Source of the DNA: G964291335 sp964291335
GTDB lineage: Bacteria > Chloroflexota > Dehalococcoidia > Lucifugimonadales > UBA3495
NCBI GenBank assembly: GCA_964291335.2
Contig: OZ219748.1
Location: forward strand, 930,001 to 994,000
Length of the DNA stretch: 64,000 nucleotides
Reading direction: 5' to 3'
Both the position numbers and the translations under genes were made by a program. Below the pieces are notes generated by a model. That model ran no database searches. It had not been told where the DNA came from and was given only the letters and a program-made list of their open reading frames with translations. The first letter of the stretch is position 1, and each line of letters begins with the position of its first letter. This document shows, one piece after another, positions 1-9,321 of the stretch.

Positions 1-1
1 A

Positions 2-673
2 ACCTCTCTCAACCCGGTCTTCACCATTGGCAACCAGCTGATGGAGGCTTTGACTATGGCCCGCCGGGACGGGCGGAAGAATATGCTGACCAGAGCGGTG
101 GATGCCCTGCGCAATGTGAACGTGGCCGCCCCGGAGCGAAGGCTGGATGACTTCCCCCACCAGATGAGCGGCGGCATGAAGCAGCGCGTGGTGGGGGCCA
201 TTGCCCTTTCCTGCGAACCCGGCGTCATCATCGCTGACGAGCCTACCACCGCTTTGGACGTTACCATCCAATTGCAATATCTCCGCTTGTTGAAGGATAT
301 TCAGGCGGAAACCGGCCTGGCTATTATCTTCATTACCCACGATTTCGGCGTGGTTGCCCGTATGTGCGACCGGGTCGCAGTAATGTATGCTGGCCGGGTA
401 GTGGAAAACGGCTCGGTGCGCGACATCTTCAACAACCCCTCCCACCCCTATACCAGGGCCCTGATCGACTCGGTTCCCAAGCTGGAGGAACGCACGGAAC
501 GGCTCTACTCCATTGAAGGGCAGCCCCCCTTGCTTTCCAACCTGCCCGAAGGCTGCCGGTTCGCCGACCGCTGCGAATATGTCCGCGACCGTTGCCGCGC
601 CAACTATCCATCAACCTACACCGTAAGCGAAGCCCATCAAGCCGCCTGCTGGAGGTTGGACGAAGCATGGTAG
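2..673 (+). CDS. oppD: OppD/DppD-type oligopeptide ABC transporter ATPase, 5'-truncated by window edge
   Basis: Cytoplasmic ATPase of a peptide/nickel-type ABC importer; with the next gene it would form the nucleotide-binding heterodimer that powers substrate import. The frame is open from base 2, and its first residues (TSLNPVFTIGNQL) match the Q-loop region after Walker A, so Walker A lies upstream of the window. Visible: ABC signature MSGGMKQR, Walker B with DEPTTALD, and the switch His in FITHDFGVV. The C-terminal oligopeptide-transporter extension has Cys residues in GCRFADRCEY and ends in the ACW motif typical of OppD/DppD. The stop overlaps the start of the next gene by 7 nt, so the two are translationally coupled. 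Substrate cannot be told from sequence, and the permease and binding-protein genes are not visible. Confidence 0.93.
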   Translation, partial: TSLNPVFTIGNQLMEALTMARRDGRKNMLTRAVDALRNVNVAAPERRLDDFPHQMSGGMKQRVVGAIALSCEPGVIIADEPTTALDVTIQLQYLRLLKDIQAETGLAIIFITHDFGVVARMCDRVAVMYAGRVVENGSVRDIFNNPSHPYTRALIDSVPKLEERTERLYSIEGQPPLLSNLPEGCRFADRCEYVRDRCRANYPSTYTVSEAHQAACWRLDEAW

Positions 674-1656
674 CAGCTCTGGCGCAGCCCTTGCTTGAGG
701 TGAAGAACCTCAGAAAATATTTCCCGGTTACCAAAGGCCTGATTATGATGAAAACCATCGGCTACGTGCAGGCGGTGGACGACATCAACTTCGCGATTAA
801 CGAGGGTGAAACCCTGGGCCTGGTGGGTGAGTCGGGGTGCGGCAAAACCACCACCAGCAAGCTGATATTGCGGCTGGAGGTTCCCACCGAGGGGCAGATA
901 CTGCTGGACGGCAAGGATATTAAAGACTTCCGTGGTTCAGACTTGCAGGACTACCGTACCACGGTGCAGGCAGTGTTCCAGGACCCCTGGTCATCGCTCA
1001 GCCCCAGGATGCGGGTGCGGGATATTATCGCCGAACCTCTGGTGGTAAATCGGCAGGTTACCCAGCAGGAGAAGAACGACCGGGTAGCCGAGGTGCTGGG
1101 CAAGGTAGGGCTGCATTCGGAGCAGGCTAATAATTACCCGCATGAATTCAGCGGCGGGCAGCGGCAGCGCATCGCCGTCGCCAGCGCCCTCGCCTCGTAC
1201 CCCAAAATGATTGTGCTGGATGAGCCGGTATCCGCCCTGGATGTCTCTATTCGCGCCCAGATTATGAACCTGCTGGTGGATTTGCAGCAGGAGACCGGCG
1301 TCAGCTATCTGTTGATTGCCCACAACCTGGCCACCGTCCGTTACATGGCCCATAAAACCGCCGTGATGTATCTGGGCCAGATTGTAGAGTATTCGGAAAC
1401 TGAAGAACTGTACCAGAACCCGCTTCACCCTTACACCAAGGCCCTCTTCTCGGCTTCGCTGCCTTCTCATCCCGACCTGGTACAGGAAGAAATCGTCCTG
1501 CAAGGAGAAGTGCCTTCGCCGATTAACCCGCCGTCAGGCTGCCGGTTCCACCCCCGCTGTCCCTTTGCTATGGATCGGTGCACAACGGAAATCCCCAAAT
1601 ACCGGGAGGTGGCTCCGGGACATATGACTGCCTGCCACCTTTATGACGAACCGTAG
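667..1656 (+). CDS. oppF: OppF/DppF-type oligopeptide ABC transporter ATPase
   Basis: Second ATPase of the peptide importer, 329 aa. I chose the ATG at 667, which overlaps the OppD stop, because the protein then starts MVAALAQPLLEVKNLRKYFP, the usual family N-terminus; the frame is open further upstream but that part lies inside oppD. Walker A is GESGCGKTT, the signature is FSGGQRQR, Walker B is MIVLDEPVSALD, and the switch His is in LIAHNLATV. The C-terminal Cys-containing oligopeptide extension (GCRFHPRCPFAMDRC) is complete. It couples ATP hydrolysis to uptake of short peptides or a related solute. The pair is the 3' end of an operon whose permease and lipoprotein genes should lie before base 1. 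Confidence 0.94.
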   Translation: MVAALAQPLLEVKNLRKYFPVTKGLIMMKTIGYVQAVDDINFAINEGETLGLVGESGCGKTTTSKLILRLEVPTEGQILLDGKDIKDFRGSDLQDYRTTVQAVFQDPWSSLSPRMRVRDIIAEPLVVNRQVTQQEKNDRVAEVLGKVGLHSEQANNYPHEFSGGQRQRIAVASALASYPKMIVLDEPVSALDVSIRAQIMNLLVDLQQETGVSYLLIAHNLATVRYMAHKTAVMYLGQIVEYSETEELYQNPLHPYTKALFSASLPSHPDLVQEEIVLQGEVPSPINPPSGCRFHPRCPFAMDRCTTEIPKYREVAPGHMTACHLYDEP

Positions 1657-1773
1657 CGGACGGGCAAAATTCCCACCGCCAACCCAGCCCGCCGACCGGG
1701 GCCGGGTTTGCCGCCCGGCCTTATTATTCCGGCAGCGTTTGCTGCGCCGGAGGTACATTATTCCGTCAAGGAA

Positions 1774-1801
1774 AAGGACTGGCCTTGATCGGCCAGTCCT
1801 T
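1774..1801 (-). terminator. Hairpin terminator between convergent oppF and TPR gene
   Basis: A perfect 11-bp stem (AAGGACTGGCC and its complement) around a 6-nt loop. On the minus strand it is followed by a short T-rich tail (TTTTCC), about 70 nt past the stop of the TPR gene. The plus-strand side has only two T, so it may serve oppF weakly as well. The rest of 1657-1872 holds no gene I can support. Confidence 0.6.
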
Positions 1802-1872
1802 GAAAGTCAGAGCTTGCCCCCATAAAGAGCGGCAAGGCATCGGTCCAACGCTGCAAAGAGCCGCGCCAGCAG

Positions 1873-2664
1873 CTACTCGTCCCACTCGGATTCGCTATCC
1901 AGGTAACCCGGATAACCGTTCCATTCCTCCTCGTCATCGTCCAGTCCGTCCTCTTCAAGGTAACGCGCCAAATCGGTATCGAGGTACATTTGCGGTTGGG
2001 GCTGCCCCGGTCGGCTGGTAGGAAAAGAGGCGATGTTGTGCAGGCTGGGGTGCCGGTAGGTCTCCCGGATGACCAGGGATATACTCCAGTCGTTGACCCC
2101 GACTACTGCGGCTTCATAATGGTTGCCGCCGTCTATTAACCGCAGCAGACGCCGGGCCAACCTGGGTTCCACCTGCCCCAGGTACTCCCCGTTTCTTACG
2201 TAAACCACCAGAGCCTGACGGTTGGCTACCAGAGAGGCCGGCTCTCCGGGTGTTATGCTGGCCATCAGCTGGGCCGCCGCCGGACGCTGCAAAATGGTAA
2301 CGCCGGATTTACCGCTTTCGGCAATAAACCACTGAGCGGCAGCGCCGGCATTCCCCAACTGCTTGCCGGCTGCCGGGGAAATCTCCAGCTGTGTCAGTCG
2401 GGCCAGGTTCTTTTTGGCAATAGCGTTATAAGGGGACTTCCGGAGCACCTGCTCCAGCACCTGCCGGGCCTGGTCAAACCGGTCAAGCTCCATCAGGGCT
2501 TTACCCAGCCGGTTCATGGCATCCACATCATCGGCGAAAAGCGACAGAAGAGCCTGATTCACCTCGGCAGCCCTCTTCCATTCTCCTTTCAGCGCCAGCG
2601 AAATCGCCTCCTTACTCCAATCCCTTTTCAGTCTGGTATTGGTTTCAGCCCGAGTCATCGTCAT
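1873..2664 (-). CDS. TPR-containing protein with acidic C-terminal tail
   Basis: About 263 aa, function unknown. Residues ~15-95 form two to three tetratricopeptide-like helical repeats (e.g. EAISLALKGEWKRAAEVNQ, then DAMNRLGKALMELDRFDQA), a protein-interaction scaffold. The middle region resembles no domain I can name. The last ~30 residues are very acidic (DDDEEEW, DSESEWDE), possibly a binding tail or chaperone-like extension. No signal peptide or membrane segment is seen, so it is probably cytoplasmic. I chose the ATG at 2664 because a GGAGA box lies about 10 nt upstream; a TTG at 2673 is also possible. It converges with oppF and is separated from the next minus gene by ~285 nt in which I see no convincing gene, so it is probably its own transcription unit. 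Confidence 0.75.
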   Translation of the reverse strand: MTMTRAETNTRLKRDWSKEAISLALKGEWKRAAEVNQALLSLFADDVDAMNRLGKALMELDRFDQARQVLEQVLRKSPYNAIAKKNLARLTQLEISPAAGKQLGNAGAAAQWFIAESGKSGVTILQRPAAAQLMASITPGEPASLVANRQALVVYVRNGEYLGQVEPRLARRLLRLIDGGNHYEAAVVGVNDWSISLVIRETYRHPSLHNIASFPTSRPGQPQPQMYLDTDLARYLEEDGLDDDEEEWNGYPGYLDSESEWDE

Positions 2665-2949
2665 TTCGGTCAATCTCCATAAAGAGCAATAGTGCGAAAT
2701 ACCCTGGTATCCGGGGCAAAGACCGCCCCAAAGGGAATAATCCTGCCTAGTTGTTACTACATCTGCCGGCTTTGGGTCAAGAATGATTTTGGTCAGTTAT
2801 TTAACAATATCCAAAAACAGCCGGCCGGCCGTTCCGGCATCTCCGGTAAGGGAAAGTTGACGGGTGAAGGCAACGCACGGCAATACAGCTTATTCAAGCT
2901 CTATTACCGGACTATTACCGCTGCGGTCTTTTACGGGCGGTTTTCTTAA

Positions 2950-3660
2950 TCAGGGGGCAAGTCGGCGGCGGATTTTCAGAACATCCTGCGTCATACGAAT
3001 CGCGTCATGAACGGGGCGCACCTTGCTGCCTTCCCGATAATGCCAATCTATGGCTACTTCGTCGATAATGAACCCTTGCTGTCGGGCCAGGCAGAGCACT
3101 TCCACATCAAAGGCAAAGCCATCCAGCTCCTGCTTCCGGAACAACCGGTCGGCCACTTCGCCCCGGAAGCACTTGAAACCGCACTGGGTATCCCGCAGAC
3201 CGGGCAAAACCAGCAGGCGGATAATTGTGTTAAAGAAACGGCCCATCAGGCGCCGGCGGAAGGGTTCGCCAATGCGCCGGGACTTTGCCAGCTCCCGCGA
3301 ACCCACGGCAACATCCACGCCCCGCAGCTGCGGCGGCAGAAAACGCTGCACCTGCTCAACCGGCATGGAAAGGTCGGCATCGCACAGAAACCGGTACTCT
3401 CCCTCAGCGGCCAGCATGCCCTGTTTTACTGCCCAGCCCTTGCCCCGGTGCTCCAGGCGCAGCGGTCGCACCTGGTTGTGCCCGGCAGCGAAGTCATCCA
3501 GCAATTGGGGGGTAGCATCCACGCTGCCATCATCAGCCACAATGATTTCCCAGGTATAATCCTGGGCGCCAAGAAAGGCGGTCGCCTGCTCCAGGGTAGC
3601 CGTAATGCGGACAGCTTCGTTGTAGGCAGGAATGACCAGGGACAAGAAGGGCCGAGTCAC
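2950..3660 (-). CDS. Glycosyltransferase family 2, dolichyl/polyprenyl-phosphate hexosyltransferase type
   Basis: 236 aa from a GTG start. GT-A fold enzyme: LSLVIPAYNEA at the N-terminus, then VADDGSVDAT (nucleotide-sugar binding) and the metal-binding DADLSMP at about residue 95. Motifs such as GKGWAVKQGML and CGFKCFRG are typical of the ALG5/DPM1-like branch, which transfers hexose from a nucleotide sugar to a polyprenyl phosphate at the inner membrane face. There is no C-terminal membrane segment, as in soluble DPM1-like forms. Sugar and acceptor cannot be read from sequence. It lies 30 nt downstream of lysC on the same strand and could be co-transcribed with it, though there is no pathway link. 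Confidence 0.87.
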   Translation of the reverse strand: MTRPFLSLVIPAYNEAVRITATLEQATAFLGAQDYTWEIIVADDGSVDATPQLLDDFAAGHNQVRPLRLEHRGKGWAVKQGMLAAEGEYRFLCDADLSMPVEQVQRFLPPQLRGVDVAVGSRELAKSRRIGEPFRRRLMGRFFNTIIRLLVLPGLRDTQCGFKCFRGEVADRLFRKQELDGFAFDVEVLCLARQQGFIIDEVAIDWHYREGSKVRPVHDAIRMTQDVLKIRRRLAP

Positions 3661-3690
3661 AGCGGCCTCCGACCAGGCAGAAGAAAAGCG

Positions 3691-4923
3691 TTATTGTCCA
3701 TCAGCCAACCGAAAGCCTTGATGCAGCAGACGCACCGCTTCGGCCACCTGCGCTTCCAGGACGATGCAGGAAATACGAATTTCCGAGGTGGTAATCATAT
3801 CGATGTTAATATCGCCGTCAGCCAGAATGCGGAACATTCGCGAGGCATAACCGGGCGTGTTCTGCATGCCCGACCCAACCACGCTGACCGAAGCCAGGGT
3901 TGCGTCGCTGACCACTGCCGCGGCTCCCAGGAAGGAAAGCTGCGCCTCCACTTCCCGGAGGGCCCGGGGCAGGTCGGAACGGGCCACGGTGAAGCTGATG
4001 TCGGTGGCCCGCTCGGCGCTGGTGTTCTGCACAATGGTATCCACGCTGATGCCCATAGCGGCTAAAGGTTCGAACAGGGCGGCGGCTACCCCGGGACGGT
4101 CGGGCACTGAACGCACGGTAATCTTCGCCAGATTAGCCTGATAGGCAATGCCGGTTACCTTTACCCGGTCTTCCACAACTTCCATTTCCGTTTCCGTTAA
4201 CTTATGAATCAGCGTACCCGGAGCATCGCCGAAGCTGGAAGCCACGTAAATCGGCACGCCATAAGCCGCGCCCAACTCAATAGAGCGGGGGTGCATCTTG
4301 GCGCCGTAAGCCGCCAGTTCCAGCATCTCTTCATAGCCGATTTCGGTCAGCTTCCGGGCACCGGGCGCCACCCGGGGGTCGGCAGTATAGATGCCATCTA
4401 CATCAGTATAAATGTCGCAGCGGTCGGCTTGCAGGGCCGCCGCCAACGCCACAGCCGTAGTATCCGAACCGCCCCGGCCAAGGGTGGTAACGTCCTGGGC
4501 TTCGGTAATGCCCTGGAACCCGGCCACGATGACCACCCTGCCCTGACCCAGTTCCCGCCTGACCCGCGCAGTGTCAATACGGCTTATGCGGGCCTGGCCA
4601 TACATTGTATCGGTATGAATGCCCGCCTGAAAACCGCTCAGGGCAATGGCCTCGTAACCCAGATTGCGCAGGGCCATCGTCAGCAGGGTACAGGAAACCA
4701 ACTCCCCGGTGGACAGCAATAAGTCCAGTTCCCGGGGATCCGGTTCGGGAGCAACGGTATGGGCCAGGTCGATTAACTCGTCGGTAGTATCTCCCATAGC
4801 CGAAGCCACGGCTACGATGGCGGCGCCGCCTTCCCGGACTGCGCCAATACGCCGGGCCACGTTCAGAATCCGGTCGGCGCTGGCTACCGAACTGCCGCCA
4901 TACTTATGCACTAACACAGCCAC
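3691..4923 (-). CDS. lysC: Aspartate kinase
   Basis: 410 aa, GTG start. It phosphorylates L-aspartate to aspartyl-4-phosphate, the first step toward Lys, Thr, Met and Ile. The amino-acid kinase motif KYGGSSVA is at residues 7-14; the catalytic domain carries LLSTGE, TLGRGGSDTTAVALAAAL and ADPRVAPGARKL. Two C-terminal ACT domains (about 265-400; VTGIAYQANLAKITVRSVPD, then VSVVGSGMQNTPGYASRMF) form the allosteric site, so feedback inhibition by Lys and/or Thr is expected. The length fits monofunctional aspartokinases. It follows homoserine kinase by only 52 nt on the same strand, which makes a small threonine-branch operon likely. Confidence 0.95.
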   Translation of the reverse strand: MAVLVHKYGGSSVASADRILNVARRIGAVREGGAAIVAVASAMGDTTDELIDLAHTVAPEPDPRELDLLLSTGELVSCTLLTMALRNLGYEAIALSGFQAGIHTDTMYGQARISRIDTARVRRELGQGRVVIVAGFQGITEAQDVTTLGRGGSDTTAVALAAALQADRCDIYTDVDGIYTADPRVAPGARKLTEIGYEEMLELAAYGAKMHPRSIELGAAYGVPIYVASSFGDAPGTLIHKLTETEMEVVEDRVKVTGIAYQANLAKITVRSVPDRPGVAAALFEPLAAMGISVDTIVQNTSAERATDISFTVARSDLPRALREVEAQLSFLGAAAVVSDATLASVSVVGSGMQNTPGYASRMFRILADGDINIDMITTSEIRISCIVLEAQVAEAVRLLHQGFRLADGQ

Positions 4924-4975
4924 TTCAGCTGCCCCCCAGGACGCCTGCCAGCCGGTTCAGCAGCGCTGCCACCGG

Positions 4976-5935
4976 TCATATCCGTCCGGCGCCGCCCCGG
5001 GTCTCCATGGGAGACTTTCCCTGACCGACCACGTGGGCGCCCCTGGGTGTGGGAAGGGTAACCTCCAGGCGGCTGGCGATGCCGGTAAGCCGCGCCGCCT
5101 CAAACATCTCGTAGGCAACGGTCATTTCCCGGCCTTTCGACAGAGCCAGCACGGTCGGGCCGCTGCCGGACACGAACACCCCCAAAGCGCCGGCGCTGCG
5201 GGCAGCGGCGAAAATTGCCTTTACCGCCGGAAAGAGGGGCCGACGGTAGGGTTGATGCAGCTTGTCTTCAGTCGCTACCGACAGGTATTCCGGGCGGTTC
5301 AGAGCCATTCCGGCCACCAACAGGGCTATCCGCCCCATATTGAATACGGCGTCCGCCATGCTGACTTGCGCCGGCACTACCGCGCGCGCATCGGCAGTGG
5401 CGATGCGCGCTTCCGGAATCAGTAAAACTGTATGCAAATCCGGCGGAGATGGAATAGGCGCCGTGTAAAGCTGCGGGCCATCAGAGACTACCAATTGCAG
5501 CCCGCCCAAAATGGCCGGAGCCACGTTATCCGGGTGTCCTTCAATGGTCGCGGCCATTTCCAGCAATTCGCCGGGCGAGTAAAGGGAACCGCACAAGGTA
5601 TTGGCTGCCACCAGCCCGCCGGCAATGGCGGCGGCGCTGCTGCCTAAACCCCGGCAGAGCGGTATGACGTTGTGGCAGCGCAACCGGAGCGGCGGCATCA
5701 CCATGTCGGCCTCGTCATACAGAAATTGCATGGAACGGTAAACCAGGTTACTGTCATCGGTGGACAGTTCCCCGGCGCCTTCGCCAATAACCTCTACCAA
5801 TGCCGGAGAGTCGTCGGCCGGCAATACTGCCAGGCGGTTCCACAAATCCAGGGCCATCCCCAGACAATCGAAGCCGGGGCCCAGATTGGCGGTAGTGGCT
5901 GGCGCTATTACTTCAAATGCTTGAAAGGCGGACAT
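4976..5935 (-). CDS. thrB: Homoserine kinase
   Basis: 319 aa GHMP-family kinase that phosphorylates L-homoserine with ATP, the penultimate step of threonine synthesis. Family hallmarks: APATTANLGPGFDCLGMAL near the N-terminus, the ATP-binding PLCRGLGSSAAAIAGGL at about residues 90-106, and the third GHMP motif GVFVSGSGPTVLAL near residue 265. It is the first gene of a probable thrB-lysC pair. There is no clear Shine-Dalgarno before the ATG. A TATAAT lies two bases upstream of it, but the spacing is wrong for an ordinary leaderless start, so I do not call it a promoter. Confidence 0.95.
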   Translation of the reverse strand: MSAFQAFEVIAPATTANLGPGFDCLGMALDLWNRLAVLPADDSPALVEVIGEGAGELSTDDSNLVYRSMQFLYDEADMVMPPLRLRCHNVIPLCRGLGSSAAAIAGGLVAANTLCGSLYSPGELLEMAATIEGHPDNVAPAILGGLQLVVSDGPQLYTAPIPSPPDLHTVLLIPEARIATADARAVVPAQVSMADAVFNMGRIALLVAGMALNRPEYLSVATEDKLHQPYRRPLFPAVKAIFAAARSAGALGVFVSGSGPTVLALSKGREMTVAYEMFEAARLTGIASRLEVTLPTPRGAHVVGQGKSPMETRGGAGRI

Positions 5936-6092
5936 AATTATACTGCAAGCCGGCGGATTTGACCGGTTAGCCCCGGCGCTGCCCTACTGCCGCCAAGGCT
6001 GCCGCTGCCGGAAAGGAATTATAGGCGCAGCAAGGACGCTAATCAATCAGCCGGGCTATGTTTCGTTAGTCTGATTGCCGGCCCGGTGCCGG

Positions 6093-7949
6093 TTATTCCA
6101 CCGTCACCGACTTGGCCAGGTTGCGGGGTTGGTCCACATCGCAGCCTCGCAGCAGGGCAATGTGGTACGCCAGCAGCTGCAGCGGAATAGCAGCCAGCAA
6201 AGGCGTAATGTGTTCCGGAGCCGCCGGCAGGTACAGCGCCTCATCCACCTCTGCCGCCAGGTTGGTATCGCCTTCGGTAAGCACACCCAGAACAACCCCT
6301 TCCCGCGCCTTGATTTCCCGAATATTGGCAGCCATCTTGTCGTAAAGATTATCGCGCGGAGCCAGGGCCAGGGTAGCCATATTCCGGTCGATTAAGGCAA
6401 TGGGGCCATGCTTCATCTCGCCGGCCGGGTAACCTTCAGCATGAATGTAGCTGATTTCCTTCAGCTTCAGAGCGCCTTCCGCGGCAATCGCTGCGTTCAT
6501 TCCGCGCCCCAGAAACAGAAACCCGCCGTAATGGTGAAACCGGCGGGCCAGCCGCTGGTACTCGGTAAGGTCAACCAGCATCTCGCCAATCAGGCGGGGG
6601 CAGCGCGCCAGGTTGGTAATCATTTTCCGGGTTTCCGCAGCAGTCAGGCTGCCGCGCGCCTGGCCCAGGTAGATGAACAAAAGATGCAGCAGCGTCAGGG
6701 AGGCGATGAAGGTTTTAGTGCTGGCAACGCCCACTTCCAGGCCGGAACCCATGTAAAGAACCGCGTCGGCCAACCGGGCCGCCTGGCTCTCTTCGGCATT
6801 GCAGATAACAACCAGTCTGGCCCCCCGCTGCCGGGCCTCCTGCATCGCCGCCACCGTATCCGCTGTTTCCCCCGACTGGCTGATCGCCACCACCAGCGTG
6901 CGCCCATCCACCAGCGGCTCCCGGTAGCGGAACTCCGATGCGCTTTCCACCGCCGCCGGCAGGCCGGCAAACTTCTCGGCCCAATGACGACCCACCTGGG
7001 CGGCGTGCAGGCTGGTGCCGCAGCCAATAAGGGCAACCCGGCGCAGCCGCCGAATTTCAGCAGCGGAAAGCAGAAACTCGCGCAGCGCAACCCGTCCCTG
7101 CTCAAAGTTAACCCGCCCCCGCAAAGCGCCGGCCACCGTTTGGGGCTGCTCCATAACCTCTTTAAGCATAAAATGCCGATAGCCGCCCCGGTCCACCAGC
7201 ACATCCTCCGGGGTAACCGAACAGCGCTGCTTCTCCAGCCGGCGGCCAGCCAGATCGCTGAACTGCACGCCCTCCCGGGTCAATTCGGCAACCTCTCCGG
7301 AATCGAGGAAGGCTACCGACCCCGCCCGGTGCCGCAGAACCGGCAAGGCCGCCGGCAGGTCGCTGCCCACTACTCCCTGACCGTCCCGGTGGGCCACGAC
7401 AATGCCTCCGGCGTGGCCCAGGCGGAGGGCGCATAACTTGTTCGGCTCGGCGCGGCAGATGGCCGCCAACGCCTGCGAGCCTTCCAGCTGCCGACCCATA
7501 GCCCGGAAGGCGTCGGCGAACTTAAGACCCTCGGCCATGCCTTCCTCAATCAGGTGGGCGATAACCTCCGTATCCGTTTCCGAGAAGAAGACGTGGCCGC
7601 GAGCCTGCAGGCCTCTTTTCAATTCCAGGAAGTTTTCCACTATGCCATTATGCACTACCGCCACCTGGCGGCTGCACCCGGTCAGCGGGTGGGCATTAGC
7701 ATCGGAAGGCGGGCCGTGAGTAGCCCAGCGGGTATGCCCCAAACCCACCGGGCCTTCCGGGGCGTTGGTTTCGTCGCCCTGGGTCAGGCCGTTAACCTTG
7801 CCCACGGTCTTGCGCAAATGCAAGTCGCCGGCCCGGTCCAGCACTGCAATGCCCGCGCTGTCATAGCCCCGGTACTCCAGACGCTGCAACCCTTCCAGAA
7901 CAATCGGCCAGGCAGACTGGCTGCCAACATATCCGACAATGCCGCACAC
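6093..7949 (-). CDS. glmS: Glutamine--fructose-6-phosphate aminotransferase (isomerizing)
   Basis: 618 aa, within the usual ~600-610 aa range. It makes glucosamine-6-phosphate from fructose-6-phosphate and glutamine, the entry to peptidoglycan and amino-sugar synthesis. The start is fixed by the class II amidotransferase nucleophile Cys2 in MCGIVGYVG. The N-terminal glutaminase domain (1-~235) contains HTRWATHG and VHNGIVENF. Two SIS domains follow, with GCGTSLHAA, SQSGETADT, ASTKTF and the active-site loop EGYPAGEMKHGPIALI. The end KSVTVE matches the conserved C-terminus. A GGAGG box sits only 2 nt from the ATG, which is unusually close. The 68-nt gap upstream is too short for a glmS ribozyme. 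Confidence 0.97.
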   Translation of the reverse strand: MCGIVGYVGSQSAWPIVLEGLQRLEYRGYDSAGIAVLDRAGDLHLRKTVGKVNGLTQGDETNAPEGPVGLGHTRWATHGPPSDANAHPLTGCSRQVAVVHNGIVENFLELKRGLQARGHVFFSETDTEVIAHLIEEGMAEGLKFADAFRAMGRQLEGSQALAAICRAEPNKLCALRLGHAGGIVVAHRDGQGVVGSDLPAALPVLRHRAGSVAFLDSGEVAELTREGVQFSDLAGRRLEKQRCSVTPEDVLVDRGGYRHFMLKEVMEQPQTVAGALRGRVNFEQGRVALREFLLSAAEIRRLRRVALIGCGTSLHAAQVGRHWAEKFAGLPAAVESASEFRYREPLVDGRTLVVAISQSGETADTVAAMQEARQRGARLVVICNAEESQAARLADAVLYMGSGLEVGVASTKTFIASLTLLHLLFIYLGQARGSLTAAETRKMITNLARCPRLIGEMLVDLTEYQRLARRFHHYGGFLFLGRGMNAAIAAEGALKLKEISYIHAEGYPAGEMKHGPIALIDRNMATLALAPRDNLYDKMAANIREIKAREGVVLGVLTEGDTNLAAEVDEALYLPAAPEHITPLLAAIPLQLLAYHIALLRGCDVDQPRNLAKSVTVE

Positions 7950-8017
7950 ATCGCCTCCGTAAGAACGCTAAAGCAGCTTGCCGGGAAGCCTGGCCGACCT
8001 TCAGGTTCGCCAGGGAA

Positions 8018-9022
8018 TCAGGCCTGCTGCAACTGCATCGCCGCATCAACGACCGGACGGTTCACAATTTCCATAATTGTGCGGGCCAAAGCGCCGGGGT
8101 CGTGGCGTAAATAGACGCCCGCTGCCAGCAGCGGGCCGGTTATTATTTCCTTGACTACCTGGCGGCATTCGTCCCAGTCCAGCCCTACCGGAAACTGCCG
8201 GTCGGCGGCATAGCGGGCCAGCAAACGGGGCGGGAAGGGGCTGGAATTAAACACCAGGTAATCCAACGGTTCACTGGCGCCCAGGTAATCAACCAGCAGC
8301 TTGCCAAAGGTTGCGGCGGTAAACCCATCGGATTCGCCCGGTTTGGTCATCAGGTTGCAGATGTGGATTTTGACCGCCGGAGAGGCGTTGATTGCCGCCG
8401 CTACGTCCTCCACCAGCAGGTTAGGCAAGACGCTGGTGTAAATATCGCCGGGCCCCAGGATAATGGCGTCGGCCCTGGCGATCGCATCCAGCACCGGCGG
8501 GTAAACATAGGCCTTGGGGTCTAACCGTATATAGTCTATGCCCACGTCCAGGTTGTCCCGCCGCAGGTCGATTGCCGATTCCCCGGCAAGCTCCTCGCCG
8601 TTCTCCAGCCGGGCCACCAGGGTGGAATGGGTGAGGGTAACCGGCAGAACTCTGCCCCGGATGCCCAGCATTTGCGAGGCTTCTTCGATAGCGGTTATGG
8701 TGTTGCCGGTAACTTCGGTAAGGGCGGTAAGCAGCAGATTGCCGAAATTATGCCCGCTGAGCCCGTTGCCGGAGCTGAAGCGGTAATCGAAGAGGCGGCG
8801 CATCAAGTTGCCTTGCCGCCCCTCTGCCGCCAGCGCCATCAGGCACCGGCGAATATCCCCCGGCGGCAAATGGCCCATTTCCTCCCGCAGCCTGCCGGAA
8901 CTGCCGCCGCTGTCGGTCATTGCCACCACTGCGGCCAGATTGCAGTCTTCGTTGCGTAACCCGGTCAAGGTGGTGTGGTTCCCGGTGCCGCCACCAACCA
9001 CCACAACTTCCTTCTTGCTCAT
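8018..9022 (-). CDS. yvcK: YvcK/CofD-like family protein (gluconeogenesis factor)
   Basis: About 334 aa. The family binds UDP-sugars and is linked to cell-wall precursor supply and growth on gluconeogenic carbon; no enzymatic reaction is firmly established. The N-terminal phosphate-binding motif VVVVGGGTGNHTTLTGLR is followed by AMTDSGGSSGRLREE, PPGDIRRCL, SGHNFGNLLLTAL, GPGDIYTSVLPNLL and NLMTKPGESDGF, all characteristic. I chose the ATG at 9022, right before SKKEVVVVGGG; an in-frame ATG at 9037 is also plausible. The frame is open to 9205, but those extra residues do not look like the family. Its position next to glmS, both serving amino-sugar/cell-wall metabolism, is suggestive. Confidence 0.9.
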   Translation of the reverse strand: MSKKEVVVVGGGTGNHTTLTGLRNEDCNLAAVVAMTDSGGSSGRLREEMGHLPPGDIRRCLMALAAEGRQGNLMRRLFDYRFSSGNGLSGHNFGNLLLTALTEVTGNTITAIEEASQMLGIRGRVLPVTLTHSTLVARLENGEELAGESAIDLRRDNLDVGIDYIRLDPKAYVYPPVLDAIARADAIILGPGDIYTSVLPNLLVEDVAAAINASPAVKIHICNLMTKPGESDGFTAATFGKLLVDYLGASEPLDYLVFNSSPFPPRLLARYAADRQFPVGLDWDECRQVVKEIITGPLLAAGVYLRHDPGALARTIMEIVNRPVVDAAMQLQQA

Positions 9023-9246
9023 TGCCCTTAACAACATAAGACCGCCGGCTACAGACCGACGGCTGGCTGACCGGTATGGCCGGTTGCGCCTAGTATAGGA
9101 ACCCCCGGATTGAGTGTCAAGGGAATACCCTGCCTGACGGAACCAAGCCGCCGCAGCCTCTCCGCAAACTGGCAGCCGCCGAACCCTGCTGCGAAACCGG
9201 GGCAATCGGCCATCCGCCTCATGTGAAGGTTGACTCCGCAGCCTAA

Positions 9247-9273
9247 GGCATTCCCAATCATGCGTTGGTATAA
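9247..9273. repeat. Palindromic flanking repeat, left of FN3/PT copy 1
   Basis: An imperfect dyad (CCCAA ... TTGG) inside a motif starting GGCATTCCC and ending GGTATAA. A similar motif lies left of copy 3 (24583-24610). In inverted orientation, related 29-nt motifs lie right of copy 1 (12771-12799) and right of copy 2 (19843-19871). I found it nowhere else in the window. Confidence 0.45.
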
Positions 9274-9321
9274 GTGTATAACCGGGTTCGCCGTGAAATC
9301 AGACCGCCGGGAGGCAGCGTT

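Noticed and set aside
2692..2949. Short plus-strand open frame between TPR and glycosyltransferase genes
   Set aside because: No ribosome-binding site, no recognisable protein features, and lies in an apparent promoter region.
5936..5945. TATAAT two bases before the thrB start as a leaderless promoter
   Set aside because: The spacing would put the transcript start inside the coding region past the ATG; probably chance.
7950..8017. glmS ribozyme upstream of glmS
   Set aside because: The 68-nt gap is too short and no ribozyme core motifs are seen.
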